Below are positions 42,090 to 52,047 of a stretch of DNA of 64,000 nucleotides, piece by piece. A program made the translations under genes and the position numbers. Source of the stretch: Paenibacillus uliginis N3/975 (GTDB lineage Bacteria > Bacillota > Bacilli > Paenibacillales > Paenibacillaceae); contig NZ_LT840184.1 in assembly GCF_900177425.1 (NCBI RefSeq), forward strand, positions 685,311 to 749,310. Direction: 5' to 3'. A model generated the notes under the pieces. It was given only the letters and a program-made list of their open reading frames with translations. It was not told where the DNA came from and did not search any database. Each line of letters starts with the position of its first letter. The stretch's first letter is position 1.

Positions 42090-43271
42090 ATGAGAATACT
42101 AATTGTTGATGACAATCCGACTAACGTCATAATTATCCGAGAAATCTTAAAGAAAGAACAATATCGTGATATTGTAACGGCGTCTTCGGCCTTGGAAATG
42201 CTGGACGACCTCGGTATCGGAGAACGTACCACGGACCTCCGTCCCAAGCGTGTTGATATAGATTTAATACTGCTCGATATGATGATGCCAGAGATGGACG
42301 GGATTGAAGCCTGCCGGATCATACAACAGTACGATCATTTGAAAGATATTCCTATTATTATGGTGACAGCAGTTGGCGATTCCAAAAAGTTAGCCGAAGC
42401 TCTTGATGCTGGAGCTGTAGACTATGTAACTAAGCCTATTAACAAAGTAGAGCTTATGGCGAGAATTCGCTTGGCGCTTCGCTTGAAGCATGAGAAGGAT
42501 TGGCATAAGGAGAGAGAACAGCGAATCAAGGATGAATTAACGCTGGCAGCCATGGTTCAAAATGCTGTGCTGAGTTCTCCCATTGAAGAGGAGCTCTTTG
42601 AGGTTCACGCCCTGTACCAGCCATCAGCCGAGTTAGCCGGTGATTTGTATGCATGGTATCCACTGGGTGACGGCCGATATGGCATAATACTGCTTGATAT
42701 GATGGGACATGGAATTTCCTCGTCTCTTTTCTGCATGTTCATTGCCTCGGTTTTGAAAGACACAGTTACCACTTATGTGGAACCTGAGAAGGTTATACAG
42801 GAATTAAACCGCAGGTTCAATCAGCTCCATCTTGGTGATCAATTGATTCAATATTATTTTACTGCTATTTACCTGGTCGTGGATACACGCATGAAGCGGG
42901 TGGATTACGTTAATGCAGGCCATCCGCCGGCGCTATTTTTTCAGCAGGACGGTTCGGTGATGACGCTGGATCAAGGCTGCTGCCCGGTAGGACTGTTTGA
43001 CCGCATTGATGGAATGGAACCACGTAGCTTTCATTATGAAGGCAACGCTCATCTTGCGATGTATACGGACGGTATTCTGGAGCTTGTTGAGGGTAGCCAC
43101 GAGGATAAGCTTGATTATTTGAAGCAGCATTTAGGCGGCTCCAGCGAGTGGAGAGAAGATGTAATGAAGGAACAATTTTTTATAGATAATCCTGCCGGGG
43201 AGCGTGAAGATGATAAGTGCCTCGTATGGATAACACTGAAAGAGGGAGTGGGGGGGACGAATGAAGATTAA
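42090..43271 (+). CDS. Response regulator-PP2C phosphatase (RsbY/RsbU-like)
   Basis: A 393-residue two-domain protein: receiver domain (about 1-130, phospho-acceptor D63 in LILLDMMMPEMDG, conserved K in VTKPIN) and a SpoIIE-type PP2C phosphatase domain (about 190-388) with ELAGDLYAWYPLGDGRYGIILLDMMGHG, NAGHPPAL and AMYTDGILE metal-binding motifs. It would dephosphorylate RsbV-P when phosphorylated by the neighbouring kinase. The arrangement matches B. cereus RsbY. A TATAAT (42032-42037) precedes it without a clear -35. Its end overlaps the kinase gene by 11 bases. Confidence 0.92.
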   Translation: MRILIVDDNPTNVIIIREILKKEQYRDIVTASSALEMLDDLGIGERTTDLRPKRVDIDLILLDMMMPEMDGIEACRIIQQYDHLKDIPIIMVTAVGDSKKLAEALDAGAVDYVTKPINKVELMARIRLALRLKHEKDWHKEREQRIKDELTLAAMVQNAVLSSPIEEELFEVHALYQPSAELAGDLYAWYPLGDGRYGIILLDMMGHGISSSLFCMFIASVLKDTVTTYVEPEKVIQELNRRFNQLHLGDQLIQYYFTAIYLVVDTRMKRVDYVNAGHPPALFFQQDGSVMTLDQGCCPVGLFDRIDGMEPRSFHYEGNAHLAMYTDGILELVEGSHEDKLDYLKQHLGGSSEWREDVMKEQFFIDNPAGEREDDKCLVWITLKEGVGGTNED

Positions 43272-46200
43272 AAGCAAGCTGGTCATAGGATTCACGACAC
43301 TGCTTACGATTATGCTTATTTTGACTTTGATCGGATATGATCGGATCAGTTTTATGAACCAGCAGCTCGATACGATTTATAGTGAACGCTACTTAAAGGT
43401 TCGTGATTCCAGCGCAATGCGGGGGCAAGTGAACGACATGGCCCGTACACTTACCAATATGATGTTGAGTGAGGAAACAGCAACCTCAGACAAGGCAAGG
43501 GCAGAAATTGAAGCCATAGATCAAGAGGTAAGCGTTTATTTTGACGGACTGATAAAAGGTATAAATACAGCGGAAGAGCAGCAGCTACTTGATCGGATTG
43601 AAAAGGCTAGAGAACAATATGTAGGATATCAATCTAGAACATTGGAACTTTTGGCGGAAGGCAACTTAAGTGGAGCTAATTCTTACCGTATTACGACGGG
43701 TCAAGCTGTTCAGGAAGAAATGCTGGACAGTCTGAATGCACTTTCGAGCTATCAGAACGCTAAGATTAACGAAGATATAGAGGATGCCAAGACGGCTTAC
43801 GAGCGCTCCATTCAGATTACGACCTTTTTTATGGCTGCAGGGCTTCTGATCGGCTTGATCGTTTTTCTTTGGGTGGTTCCGAGCATAACTCGTGGAATTA
43901 ACGTTGTTTCCATGATGATCAAGGGCTTTGGTGAGGGCCGAATAAAAGCGGTCCGCCGGATCAAGGTCACCTCGAAGGATGAGATCGGACAAGTAGCGCA
44001 AGTTTTCAAGGAAATGGCTGAGGATATTGAAGAAAAACAGAGACTTGAGCAGACCTATCTGCAGGCTCAACGGGACCAATCTTGGATTAATTCCAACATG
44101 GCCAGAGTGACTGAACTGTTCGAAGGGATCAATTCTCTGGAAGAGGTTAGTCAACGGTTTATTAGCGAATTTACACCGGTACTGGGTGCCCGCTACGGAG
44201 CACTGTATATTCGCGAGGAGGACAAGAATCCGAATAAACTTGAAGTTAGAGGTTCCTACGCATTTGAAGGCAGTGAAAGCCCTAAACAATTTTTTGTGAT
44301 TGGCGAAGGTCTTGTAGGTCAAGTGGCTCTCGACAAGAAGCCAATTTCGCTGGACAGTCCGCCGGAAGGTTATATGAAGGTTCAGTCTGGATGGGGTTCA
44401 TCCAAGCCAGGGGCCATCATGATTTATCCAATCATGTTTCAGAACGAAATCCTCGGCGTTGTGGAGGTAGCTTCATTCGAACAGTTTACGTCACTTCAGG
44501 AACATTTGTTGTCACAGCTAAGTCAGTCTCTTGGTATTATCCTGAATAATATTACCGGTCGTATGCGGGTAGAAGAACTGTTGCGTGAATCTCAAGCACT
44601 TACGGAAGAGCTGCAATGTCAATCGGAAGAGCTGCAGACTCAGCAGGAGGATCTCCGCCGTTCCAATGAGAATTTGGAAGAGCAGACCGAGGCGCTTAAA
44701 CGGTCCGAGGAACTGCTTCAGCGGCAGCAGGAAGAACTGGAACATTACAATACAGAACTTGTTGCCAAGACGCGGGCTCTGGAGGAACAAGTTCAGGAAG
44801 TGGAAGAGAAGAACGACGAGATTGAAAAAGCACGTGAACAGATGGAGAAACAGGCCATGCAGCTTTCTGTCACGACCAAATACAAGTCCGAATTTATGAC
44901 CAATATGTCGCATGAGCTTCGAACACCGCTTAACAGCTTGCTAATTTTGTCTCAGCTGCTTTCCGAGAACAAGGACGGAAACTTATCTTCTAAGCAGATT
45001 GAATATGCTCAGACGATTTATATGTCGGGTGCGGATCTACTGAAGATGATCGATGAAATCCTTGATTTATCCAAAGTGGATGCCGGCAAAATGGAAATCA
45101 ACAACGAGCCTGTGCGTATGACGGAAATCGAAGGATTTGTACAGCAGAACTTTGCGCCGGTCGCTTCTAAGAGAGGCGTTGACTTAAAAGTCGAAATAGA
45201 AGATGGGATACCCGAGAGCATCGTAACTGATGGTCACAGGGTCAAACAGATTTTGCGCAACCTGTTGTCTAACGCCTTTAAATTTACCAGCAAAGGTTCT
45301 GTTAAAGTGGATATTGCTTCGGCCGATCCAGAGAAACTTCCATATTTTCTGAATTGTGAAAGCGACTATATCGCATTCTCTGTAAAAGACACGGGTATTG
45401 GTATCCCTGATGATAAAACTGACCTTATATTCGAAGCATTTCAACAGGTAGACGGAACGACGAGCCGCAAATACGGAGGAACCGGACTTGGATTGTCCAT
45501 TAGCCGGGAGCTTTCCCGTCTTCTTGGCGGCGCCATTCATGTGGAGACAGAAGAGGGCAAGGGCAGCTGCTTTACGCTCTATTTGCCTAGCCGGCGAACA
45601 GAAGCTTCTGCTGAACAAGAAGCAGCCGCTACGGTGCAAACACCAGATTCCGAATTTATACTGTCCAGAAGCTTTCTGTCATCTAAGCAGACAATTAAGG
45701 CGGTACGTTTTGAGGACGACCTGGATCAGATTGGGCCAACGGATAAAGTGCTTTTGATTGTTGAGGACGACGACAAATTTGCTAAGATTTTGCTGGATAT
45801 GGCAAGAGGTCGTGGATTTAAAGGATTGGTTGCTCTGCAAGGTGATGTGGGTCTCAAAATGGCCCAGTCTTATCAGCCTGATGCTATCATTCTGGATATT
45901 CAACTGCCGGTAATGGACGGATGGTCAGTGCTCGGGGAGCTTAAAAGCTCAGCATCGACCCGTCATATACCTGTACATGTCATATCGGTTATTGATGAAG
46001 TGAAGCAGGGTCTGATGATGGGTGCTATCGCTTATCTGAAAAAACCTTCTTCACGTGAAGCACTAGAAGGTGCCTTCTCTCATATTGAATCTTATACCGA
46101 GCAGTCCGTGAAGCATCTGCTGATCGTAGAGGATGATGACATCCAGCGGCATTCCATCATTGAGCTTATCGGTCATGATGATGTCTCGATAACCGCAGTA

Positions 46201-46914
46201 TCGACAGGAAGGGAAGCACTTGAAGAATTGAGGAAGCAGCGTTATGACTGTATGGTACTGGACTTGATTTTAACAGATATGACCGGTTTTGATCTGCTTG
46301 ATCAGATTCGTGACGATGATAAACTCATTGATCTGCCAATCATTATCTATACAGGTAAAGAGTTAGATAGTAAGGAAGAAACCCGCCTACGGAAATATGC
46401 GGAGTCCATCATTATTAAGGATGTGAAGTCACCGGAACGTCTGCTTGATGAGACAACGTTGTTCCTGCACCGGGTAGAGGCCAATTTGCCAGAGGATAAG
46501 CGTAAAATACTCCAGAAGTTGCATAATAAAGAAGAACTCTTTGATGGCAAAAAAATCATGCTTGTGGATGATGACATCCGGAATGTGTTCGCCCTCTCAA
46601 GTGTGCTTGAAAGCTATAACATGGAAGTAACCTTCGCCGAGAATGGACGGGAAGCTTTAGAACTTCTTGAAGCCAACCCGGATTATGACCTGGTGCTGAT
46701 GGATATGATGATGCCGGAAATGGACGGTTACGAGGCGATGCGGAGATTGCGTCAAATGCCTCAATTCGAGAAGATGCCGATCATTGCCCTCACGGCAAAA
46801 GCAATGAAAGAAGATCGAGCGAAATGTATTGAGGCAGGTGCTTCGGATTATATGAAGAAGCCGATTCAAACTGAACAACTTCTTTCGTTAATGCGTGTGT
46901 GGCTGTATTCGTAA
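43261..46914 (+). CDS. Hybrid sensor histidine kinase with HAMP, GAF and three receiver domains (RsbK-like)
   Basis: A 1217-residue membrane kinase. Order: helix 1 (about 7-27), extracytoplasmic four-helix sensor, helix 2 (187-209), HAMP (210-262), GAF (about 285-430), coiled coil (440-545), HisKA with H551 (MSHELRTPLN), HATPase with NLLSNAFKF, DTGIGIPDD and GGTGLGLSI, then receivers with D879, D1001 and D1148. The nearest functional analogue is B. cereus RsbK, which drives sigma-B through RsbY. The middle receiver ends in IIIKDVKSPE, not a typical KP motif, so it may be less canonical. The ATG follows GGGAGTGGGG. Confidence 0.92.
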   Translation: MKIKSKLVIGFTTLLTIMLILTLIGYDRISFMNQQLDTIYSERYLKVRDSSAMRGQVNDMARTLTNMMLSEETATSDKARAEIEAIDQEVSVYFDGLIKGINTAEEQQLLDRIEKAREQYVGYQSRTLELLAEGNLSGANSYRITTGQAVQEEMLDSLNALSSYQNAKINEDIEDAKTAYERSIQITTFFMAAGLLIGLIVFLWVVPSITRGINVVSMMIKGFGEGRIKAVRRIKVTSKDEIGQVAQVFKEMAEDIEEKQRLEQTYLQAQRDQSWINSNMARVTELFEGINSLEEVSQRFISEFTPVLGARYGALYIREEDKNPNKLEVRGSYAFEGSESPKQFFVIGEGLVGQVALDKKPISLDSPPEGYMKVQSGWGSSKPGAIMIYPIMFQNEILGVVEVASFEQFTSLQEHLLSQLSQSLGIILNNITGRMRVEELLRESQALTEELQCQSEELQTQQEDLRRSNENLEEQTEALKRSEELLQRQQEELEHYNTELVAKTRALEEQVQEVEEKNDEIEKAREQMEKQAMQLSVTTKYKSEFMTNMSHELRTPLNSLLILSQLLSENKDGNLSSKQIEYAQTIYMSGADLLKMIDEILDLSKVDAGKMEINNEPVRMTEIEGFVQQNFAPVASKRGVDLKVEIEDGIPESIVTDGHRVKQILRNLLSNAFKFTSKGSVKVDIASADPEKLPYFLNCESDYIAFSVKDTGIGIPDDKTDLIFEAFQQVDGTTSRKYGGTGLGLSISRELSRLLGGAIHVETEEGKGSCFTLYLPSRRTEASAEQEAAATVQTPDSEFILSRSFLSSKQTIKAVRFEDDLDQIGPTDKVLLIVEDDDKFAKILLDMARGRGFKGLVALQGDVGLKMAQSYQPDAIILDIQLPVMDGWSVLGELKSSASTRHIPVHVISVIDEVKQGLMMGAIAYLKKPSSREALEGAFSHIESYTEQSVKHLLIVEDDDIQRHSIIELIGHDDVSITAVSTGREALEELRKQRYDCMVLDLILTDMTGFDLLDQIRDDDKLIDLPIIIYTGKELDSKEETRLRKYAESIIIKDVKSPERLLDETTLFLHRVEANLPEDKRKILQKLHNKEELFDGKKIMLVDDDIRNVFALSSVLESYNMEVTFAENGREALELLEANPDYDLVLMDMMMPEMDGYEAMRRLRQMPQFEKMPIIALTAKAMKEDRAKCIEAGASDYMKKPIQTEQLLSLMRVWLYS

Positions 46915-46979
46915 GTGACACTTTTGGGTAATGAATAACAAATATATAAATGTTAAAGGGAGAAAGCCGGTGCAAAACA

Positions 46980-47849
46980 ATGACATCAACTGACCATACG
47001 GATATCGAATGGAATCTGGAAGATAAGAACGACCGAGAGCTGGAACAAATCGAAATTGAGCTACTACTTCAAGGCATTCATCGATTCTATGGTTATGATT
47101 TTCGCAACTATGCTCTCCCTTCATTGAGGCGAAGAATCTGGCACCATGTTTATGCAGAAGGGTTATCTTCCATTTCAGCTTTACAGGAGAAAGTTCTGCA
47201 TGAACGAGCTTGCTTTGAACGCCTCATCTATAATTTGTCCATTCCGGTTACGGAAATGTTCCGGGATCCGAATCTTTTCCTGACGTTCAGGCAAAAGTTG
47301 GTCCCGCTTCTGAGAACATACCCGTACATCCGGATTTGGCACGCCGGCTGCTCGACTGGCGAAGAGGTATACTCCATGGCAATTCTACTGCATGAGGAAG
47401 GCCTGTACGATCAGGCACGTATTTATGCAACCGACATGAATTCACGTTCGTTACAGCAGGCTAAGGAAGGCGTTTTCGATATAAAACGCATGAAACAATA
47501 CACTAAAAATTACTTGGAGGCGGGCGGTACTCGCTCGTTCTCCGAATATTATACGGCTAAATACAATTCTGTTATCTTTCATCCGTTCCTGAAGAAAAAT
47601 ATGATTTTTGCAGAACACAATTTAGCGACAGATCGTTCCTTCAACGAATTTAATGTGATCTTTTGCAGAAATGTGATGATTTATTTTAATGATGAACTTC
47701 GCAATCACGTACATGGACTATTTCATGAGAGCTTAAGTCATTTTGGTATTCTTGTACTGGGGGCGAAAGAGTCGATTCATTTTACGAGTTACAGTGATTC
47801 GTACGAACCGCTGGACCGGGTAGAGAAGATATACCGAAAGATTAAATAG
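46980..47849 (+). CDS. CheR-type methyltransferase (RsbM-like)
   Basis: SAM-dependent protein-glutamate methyltransferase, 289 residues. N-terminal helical CheR domain (RFYGYDFRNYALPSLRRRI), followed by the catalytic part with FRDPNLF, the SAM loop IWHAGCSTGEEVYSMAI, ATDMNSRSLQQA and FNVIFCRNVMIYF. B. cereus RsbM methylates RsbK and dampens sigma-B; this gene lies next to the kinase gene as in that system. The start is unsure: the ATG at 46980 has only a weak GGTG, and an in-frame ATG at 46950 lies before the GGGAG. Confidence 0.9.
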   Translation: MTSTDHTDIEWNLEDKNDRELEQIEIELLLQGIHRFYGYDFRNYALPSLRRRIWHHVYAEGLSSISALQEKVLHERACFERLIYNLSIPVTEMFRDPNLFLTFRQKLVPLLRTYPYIRIWHAGCSTGEEVYSMAILLHEEGLYDQARIYATDMNSRSLQQAKEGVFDIKRMKQYTKNYLEAGGTRSFSEYYTAKYNSVIFHPFLKKNMIFAEHNLATDRSFNEFNVIFCRNVMIYFNDELRNHVHGLFHESLSHFGILVLGAKESIHFTSYSDSYEPLDRVEKIYRKIK

Positions 47850-47867
47850 TGTTTTTAGGAGGATTCC

Positions 47868-49121
47868 ATGGGGGTTCACGATCCGATTCATATTTTGCTG
47901 GTAGATGACCGCTCTGAGAATTTGCTTGCACTGGAAGCGGTGCTCGACAGTAAACAGTATACGCTTGTCAAAGCAACTTCCGGGGAAGAAGCGTTAAGAT
48001 ATCTCTTGAAATATGAGTTCGCCGTGATTGTACTTGACGTTCAGATGCCGGGCATGGATGGAATTGAAACGGCGCGGCTCATAAAGGCGAGGGACAAGAC
48101 GAAAGATATTCCTATCATATTTATTTCGGCTAACAGCAAGGAAGCGGAACATCTGTTTGCAGGGTACTCTGCCGGAGCTATTGATTATATGGTAAAGCCC
48201 TTCATCCCCCAAATTCTGAAATCTAAGATTGAGGGATTTGTGGATATGTACCTGACAAATAAAAGGCTGAAGACTCAATCCATGCTGCTTCACAAGAAGA
48301 CTCAGGAGCTGGAGAAAATCAATCATGAGCTGATACAGGCCAAGGAAGCGGCAGAAATTGCGGCCAAAGCCAAGACGGAGTTTCTGGCGATGATGAGCCA
48401 TGAGATTCGCACACCCATGAATGGGGTTATCGGTATGATTGATTTATTGATGGATAGCGATCTTCAGGATGAACAGAAGGAGTATGCAGATATTATCCGA
48501 AACAGCGCTGATGCGCTGGTCTCGATTATTAATGATATTTTGGATTTCACCAAAATGGAGTCAGGGAAAATGGAGCTGGAGGAGTATCCATTTGAGCTGA
48601 AATCTTGTGTGCAGGAAGTTTTTGGACTTTTTTCGGCTGAGGCCAACAAAAAAAATCTGGAGCTTCTCTATTTCATAGAAGATCAGATCCCGCGCATGGT
48701 TTATGGCGATATGGGGCGTCTGCGTCAGGTGCTGATGAACCTTGTTTCCAATGCGGTTAAGTTCACTAACCAAGGCGGGGTATATTTGGTTATTTCACTT
48801 ATTGAGCGAGAGGACGAAACCTTAACTCTTGAATTTAACGTAAAAGATTCAGGAATAGGTATTTCAGCGGACAAGATTGACAGGCTTTTTAAACCATTCT
48901 CACAACTGGATTCTTCCATGACCCGTAAGTATGGGGGGACTGGACTCGGTCTGGCCATCTGTAAGTCACTGGTGCAGATGATGGGTGGAGAAATCCGGGT
49001 CGAATCCACTGAAGAGATGGGGGCAACGTTTGTCTTTACCATTAAGGTTCATAAGCATGAAGAGGAAGATCAGCTGCTAGGTCGGGATAAGCTACCTTTC
49101 AAGATTATCCCTATCTCATAG
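47868..49121 (+). CDS. Receiver-first hybrid histidine kinase
   Basis: A 417-residue soluble protein: receiver (about 5-125, D57 in VIVLDVQMPGMDG), a coiled linker, HisKA with H178 (MMSHEIRTPMNG) and HATPase (about 275-400, NLVSNAVKF, DSGIGIS, GGTGLGLAIC). A receiver placed ahead of the kinase lets an upstream phosphotransfer step control kinase activity. It is absent from the B. cereus RsbKMY set as I know it, so it is an extra input here (inference). AGGAGG precedes the ATG. Confidence 0.9.
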   Translation: MGVHDPIHILLVDDRSENLLALEAVLDSKQYTLVKATSGEEALRYLLKYEFAVIVLDVQMPGMDGIETARLIKARDKTKDIPIIFISANSKEAEHLFAGYSAGAIDYMVKPFIPQILKSKIEGFVDMYLTNKRLKTQSMLLHKKTQELEKINHELIQAKEAAEIAAKAKTEFLAMMSHEIRTPMNGVIGMIDLLMDSDLQDEQKEYADIIRNSADALVSIINDILDFTKMESGKMELEEYPFELKSCVQEVFGLFSAEANKKNLELLYFIEDQIPRMVYGDMGRLRQVLMNLVSNAVKFTNQGGVYLVISLIEREDETLTLEFNVKDSGIGISADKIDRLFKPFSQLDSSMTRKYGGTGLGLAICKSLVQMMGGEIRVESTEEMGATFVFTIKVHKHEEEDQLLGRDKLPFKIIPIS

Positions 49122-49257
49122 GCAAAAGTCGATAATGAACATCCACCATGCTCAATAGCTCAAATGTTACTATGATGAATCTGGTTGCTGAGTTGTTTCA
49201 ACACATCGAATAACGGGTTATTTGTAAGGAAAACAAATTTTGGGAGAGAGTGTGTGT

Positions 49258-49596
49258 ATGAATACAAACAGTAATGATAAGTTTAATGCCAAGACTCACA
49301 TGAACGAAAGTGTATGCACAGTGCTTTTAAGCGGCGAGCTTGACTTGTCCGTTGCACCTGATTTTCGAATGGTTATGGAACCTCTTGTGAGCAATTCGGA
49401 CATGGATTTGATCGTCAATTTGAAGGAAATTACATATATCGACAGTACGGGTATCGGAATTCTGTTGTCTATTTTAAAAGCAAGACATGGTATGGAAGCC
49501 CGCTTTGCCGTTGAGGAAGTTCCTCAGCAAATCCAAAAGCTGTTTGACATGACTGGTATTGCGAAGTTCTTTGCCCCTCAGGAGAATTCCCAATAG
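49258..49596 (+). CDS. rsbV: Anti-sigma factor antagonist (RsbV type)
   Basis: A 112-residue STAS-domain protein with the phosphorylatable serine in ITYIDSTGIGILLS (S63). In the dephosphorylated form it binds RsbW and frees the sigma factor. The ATG at 49258 follows GGGAGAGAG; the in-frame TTG at 49240 is less likely. It lies directly upstream of the kinase/anti-sigma gene. Confidence 0.93.
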   Translation: MNTNSNDKFNAKTHMNESVCTVLLSGELDLSVAPDFRMVMEPLVSNSDMDLIVNLKEITYIDSTGIGILLSILKARHGMEARFAVEEVPQQIQKLFDMTGIAKFFAPQENSQ

Positions 49597-49612
49597 GAAA
49601 GGAAAGAAAAGA

Positions 49613-50065
49613 ATGAATGCTGAAGTACAAAAAATAACGCTCAATTTACCTGCCAATGCGGAATATGTTGATATTGTTCGATTGAATCTTTACGGAATAG
49701 CTTCCAAAATGGGCTTCACTTATGAAGAGATTGAAGATATGAAGGTAGCTGTATCAGAAGCATGCAATAACACCGTTTTATACGCTTATGGACAAGAGGG
49801 CGGAATGGTGGAAGTCGTGTATGAAGTCACTAGTGAATCATTATCCATCACAGTCAGAGACGAAGGGGAGAGTTTCGAGAGTGATGATAATGCAGACGGT
49901 CGTGGAACCCTCCATGATAAAGAGCTCAGCGAAGTTCAGATTGGAGGCCTCGGTTTTTATTTGATGGAGGCGCTCATGGATGAAGTGAGTGTGACGAATC
50001 AGAGAGGAAAGGGTACACAAGTTATTCTTACCAAACGGCTTGCGAAAAGCGAGGAGCTTGTATGA
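49613..50065 (+). CDS. rsbW: Serine kinase/anti-sigma-B factor (RsbW type)
   Basis: A 150-residue GHKL-type ATPase with an N-box VSEACNNTVLYAYG near 50, DEGESFES near 80 and GGLGFYLMEALMDEV near 110. It sequesters sigma-B and phosphorylates RsbV. The start at 49613 follows AAAGGAAAG; the frame extends upstream but that part overlaps RsbV without homology. The sigma gene start overlaps its stop by four bases (ATGA), which keeps partners at balanced levels. Confidence 0.93.
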   Translation: MNAEVQKITLNLPANAEYVDIVRLNLYGIASKMGFTYEEIEDMKVAVSEACNNTVLYAYGQEGGMVEVVYEVTSESLSITVRDEGESFESDDNADGRGTLHDKELSEVQIGGLGFYLMEALMDEVSVTNQRGKGTQVILTKRLAKSEELV

Positions 50066-50832
50066 GCGATAAAGTGACTCCCCCAGAGTCCAAAGATGAA
50101 GCGATTCGTCTGATTAGGGAATATCAACAGACGAAGGATAACGAAATCGCTACCGTCTTAATTCAAAAATATGAACCGATGGTTAAAATGGCTGCGGGTA
50201 AAATTGCCCGTAATCGTCCTGACCTTTACGAAGATTTATATCAGGTGGGGCAGATGTCCCTGATCCGGTTGCTTAAGCAGTATGATATCAGTCTAGGAAT
50301 TCCATTTGAGCCGTACGCGATGAAGAGTATGATCGGTCATATGAAAAACTTTTTACGCGATAAATCTTGGTATATTCAGGTTCCTCGTCGGATTAAAGAA
50401 AAGGGCGCACTTGTTCAGCAGGCTATCGATGAATTGATGATGAAGCTGGAACGATCGCCTGGTGTTAATGAGATTGCGGAATACTTGGATCTGACAGTTG
50501 AGGAAACCGTAGAAGTTCTGGCCGGCCGTGAATGCTATCATTATGTATCATTGGATTCTCCATTATCTCAAGAAGAAACGGGTGCTACGCTCGGTGAACT
50601 TATCAGCTCTGATGTGAACGACTTTGATTCTGTTGAGAAGCGAATGGATTTACAGCAGGCATTAAGTCAGTTGAAGGAGCAGGAGCAGAAAGTGCTGCTC
50701 TTGGCATTCCAGGACGGACAATCCCAGCGCGCCATTGCGCAGAAGCTCGGTGTTTCACAGATGAGTGTATCCCGTATCCAGAAGAGAGCAACAGAGAAAT
50801 TGAAACAAATCATGTCTAATTCATCGTATTGA
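50062..50832 (+). CDS. sigB: RNA polymerase sigma factor, SigB/SigF/SigG family
   Basis: A 256-residue group 3 sigma factor. Region 2 includes NRPDLYEDLYQVGQMSLIRL and FEPYAMKSMIGHMKNFLRDK, region 3 is about 115-165 (VPRRIKEKGALVQQAIDEL), and region 4 has the helix-turn-helix SQRAIAQKLGVSQMSVSRIQK. Encoded with RsbV and RsbW, so it is named SigB by context. Expected targets are the general-stress genes around it. Confidence 0.92.
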   Translation: MSDKVTPPESKDEAIRLIREYQQTKDNEIATVLIQKYEPMVKMAAGKIARNRPDLYEDLYQVGQMSLIRLLKQYDISLGIPFEPYAMKSMIGHMKNFLRDKSWYIQVPRRIKEKGALVQQAIDELMMKLERSPGVNEIAEYLDLTVEETVEVLAGRECYHYVSLDSPLSQEETGATLGELISSDVNDFDSVEKRMDLQQALSQLKEQEQKVLLLAFQDGQSQRAIAQKLGVSQMSVSRIQKRATEKLKQIMSNSSY

Positions 50833-50876
50833 TATGGACAAGCTTCTCTGTATCGGGTATGAGGACTGGTCTACAT

Positions 50877-50919
50877 AAGGGCACGCTATTCCTGAGAGAA
50901 GGATATGCGTGCCTTTTTT
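50877..50919 (+). terminator. Terminator of the sigma-B operon
   Basis: AAGGGCACGC (50877-50886) pairs with GCGTGCCTT (50907-50915), followed by a T-run. Confidence 0.88.
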
Positions 50920-51063
50920 AGAGATAAGAAAGAATAAACATCGGAGAGCAAAGTGCATCCTTATCTCGCAAGAAAAACTACCGCTAAATGTGGTCTGTCT
51001 TCTTTGAGGTACGTCGATAGATGTTTTTCTTTTAGTACATATGATGAAGGATGTGATGAATTG

Positions 51064-52044
51064 ATGACGACCTTGAAGCTGGAGGAGGGGCAGAGGTTAT
51101 ATACGCTTACAGGAGGCTGGAAGTGGTACGATCTTCAGGTTGATGATTGGAGCTCGCCTCTCATTGGTGAGCTACGTACCGAATATCCTAACACATCGAA
51201 ATGGTTCGATCTGATATCTTCATTGAAAGGCAAGAACTATATGTCTGTTCGTTTTCCTGACGGAGTAAACCCTATTATTGTAGGATCTATACTGTATACG
51301 GTGGCCTCAGGTCTTGATGAGGAACGTAAAGATGAACAGTTATATTTCTATATCGACCAGAACGTACTGATTACATTTAACTTGGACGAGCATACCAGAG
51401 GGGTCATGGGAGAGAAGGACCGCATCTCCATGTTGCATCAATGTAAACGACCGATCGATGGGATGTTTGTTCTTTCAAGGGCGATATTGCATTATTTCCA
51501 TGCTGGTATGGATAAATTTGAGGCAAGACTTCGTGAAGTTGAATCCGTCATGAGAGAGCATAACCAACGAAATTTGATGGATAATATACTTTCATCCCGC
51601 TTTGAACTGCTCTATTGGAGTAATCTCTTTATTCCGTTTCAGGAATTGATTGCAGCATCCAAAGAGGGGTATTTGGACACACTGGAGGACAGCAAGTATT
51701 ATCAACAGTTGCTTCATCGTGTTGAGCGAATGGAGAAGTTGTTCCAGCATTATGAAGAGGAAATCGATACTTTAGTTTCAATTGACGATGCAATTGCCGG
51801 TTTCCGCGGGAATGAAATTATGAAGACGCTAACCATCATAACTGTAATCTTCACACCGACAACTGTGGTAGGAGCTATATGGGGAATGAACTTTGAAAAC
51901 CTTCCGATTACAAAGGTATCGTGGGGATTCCTGGTGGCTATTCTCTTTACTTTGGTTTTAACGGTGGGCATGTATGTGTGGATGTATATGAAAGGCTGGA
52001 CCGGTGATTTACTGAGAGTAAGAGCAAAGAACAAAAACATATAA
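51064..52044 (+). CDS. CorA-type magnesium/metal channel
   Basis: Divalent cation channel of the CorA family, about 326 residues, with a large cytosolic N-terminal part, a long stalk helix and two C-terminal membrane helices. The signature GMN lies in GAIWGMNFENLP between the helices, and the conserved pore helix TIITVIFTPTTVVG precedes it. Similar to B. subtilis YfjQ. The ATG at 51064 follows AAGGATG; the frame is open upstream to 50953 but reads into the sigma-B terminator region with no homology. Confidence 0.92.
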   Translation: MTTLKLEEGQRLYTLTGGWKWYDLQVDDWSSPLIGELRTEYPNTSKWFDLISSLKGKNYMSVRFPDGVNPIIVGSILYTVASGLDEERKDEQLYFYIDQNVLITFNLDEHTRGVMGEKDRISMLHQCKRPIDGMFVLSRAILHYFHAGMDKFEARLREVESVMREHNQRNLMDNILSSRFELLYWSNLFIPFQELIAASKEGYLDTLEDSKYYQQLLHRVERMEKLFQHYEEEIDTLVSIDDAIAGFRGNEIMKTLTIITVIFTPTTVVGAIWGMNFENLPITKVSWGFLVAILFTLVLTVGMYVWMYMKGWTGDLLRVRAKNKNI

Positions 52045-52047
52045 TGG

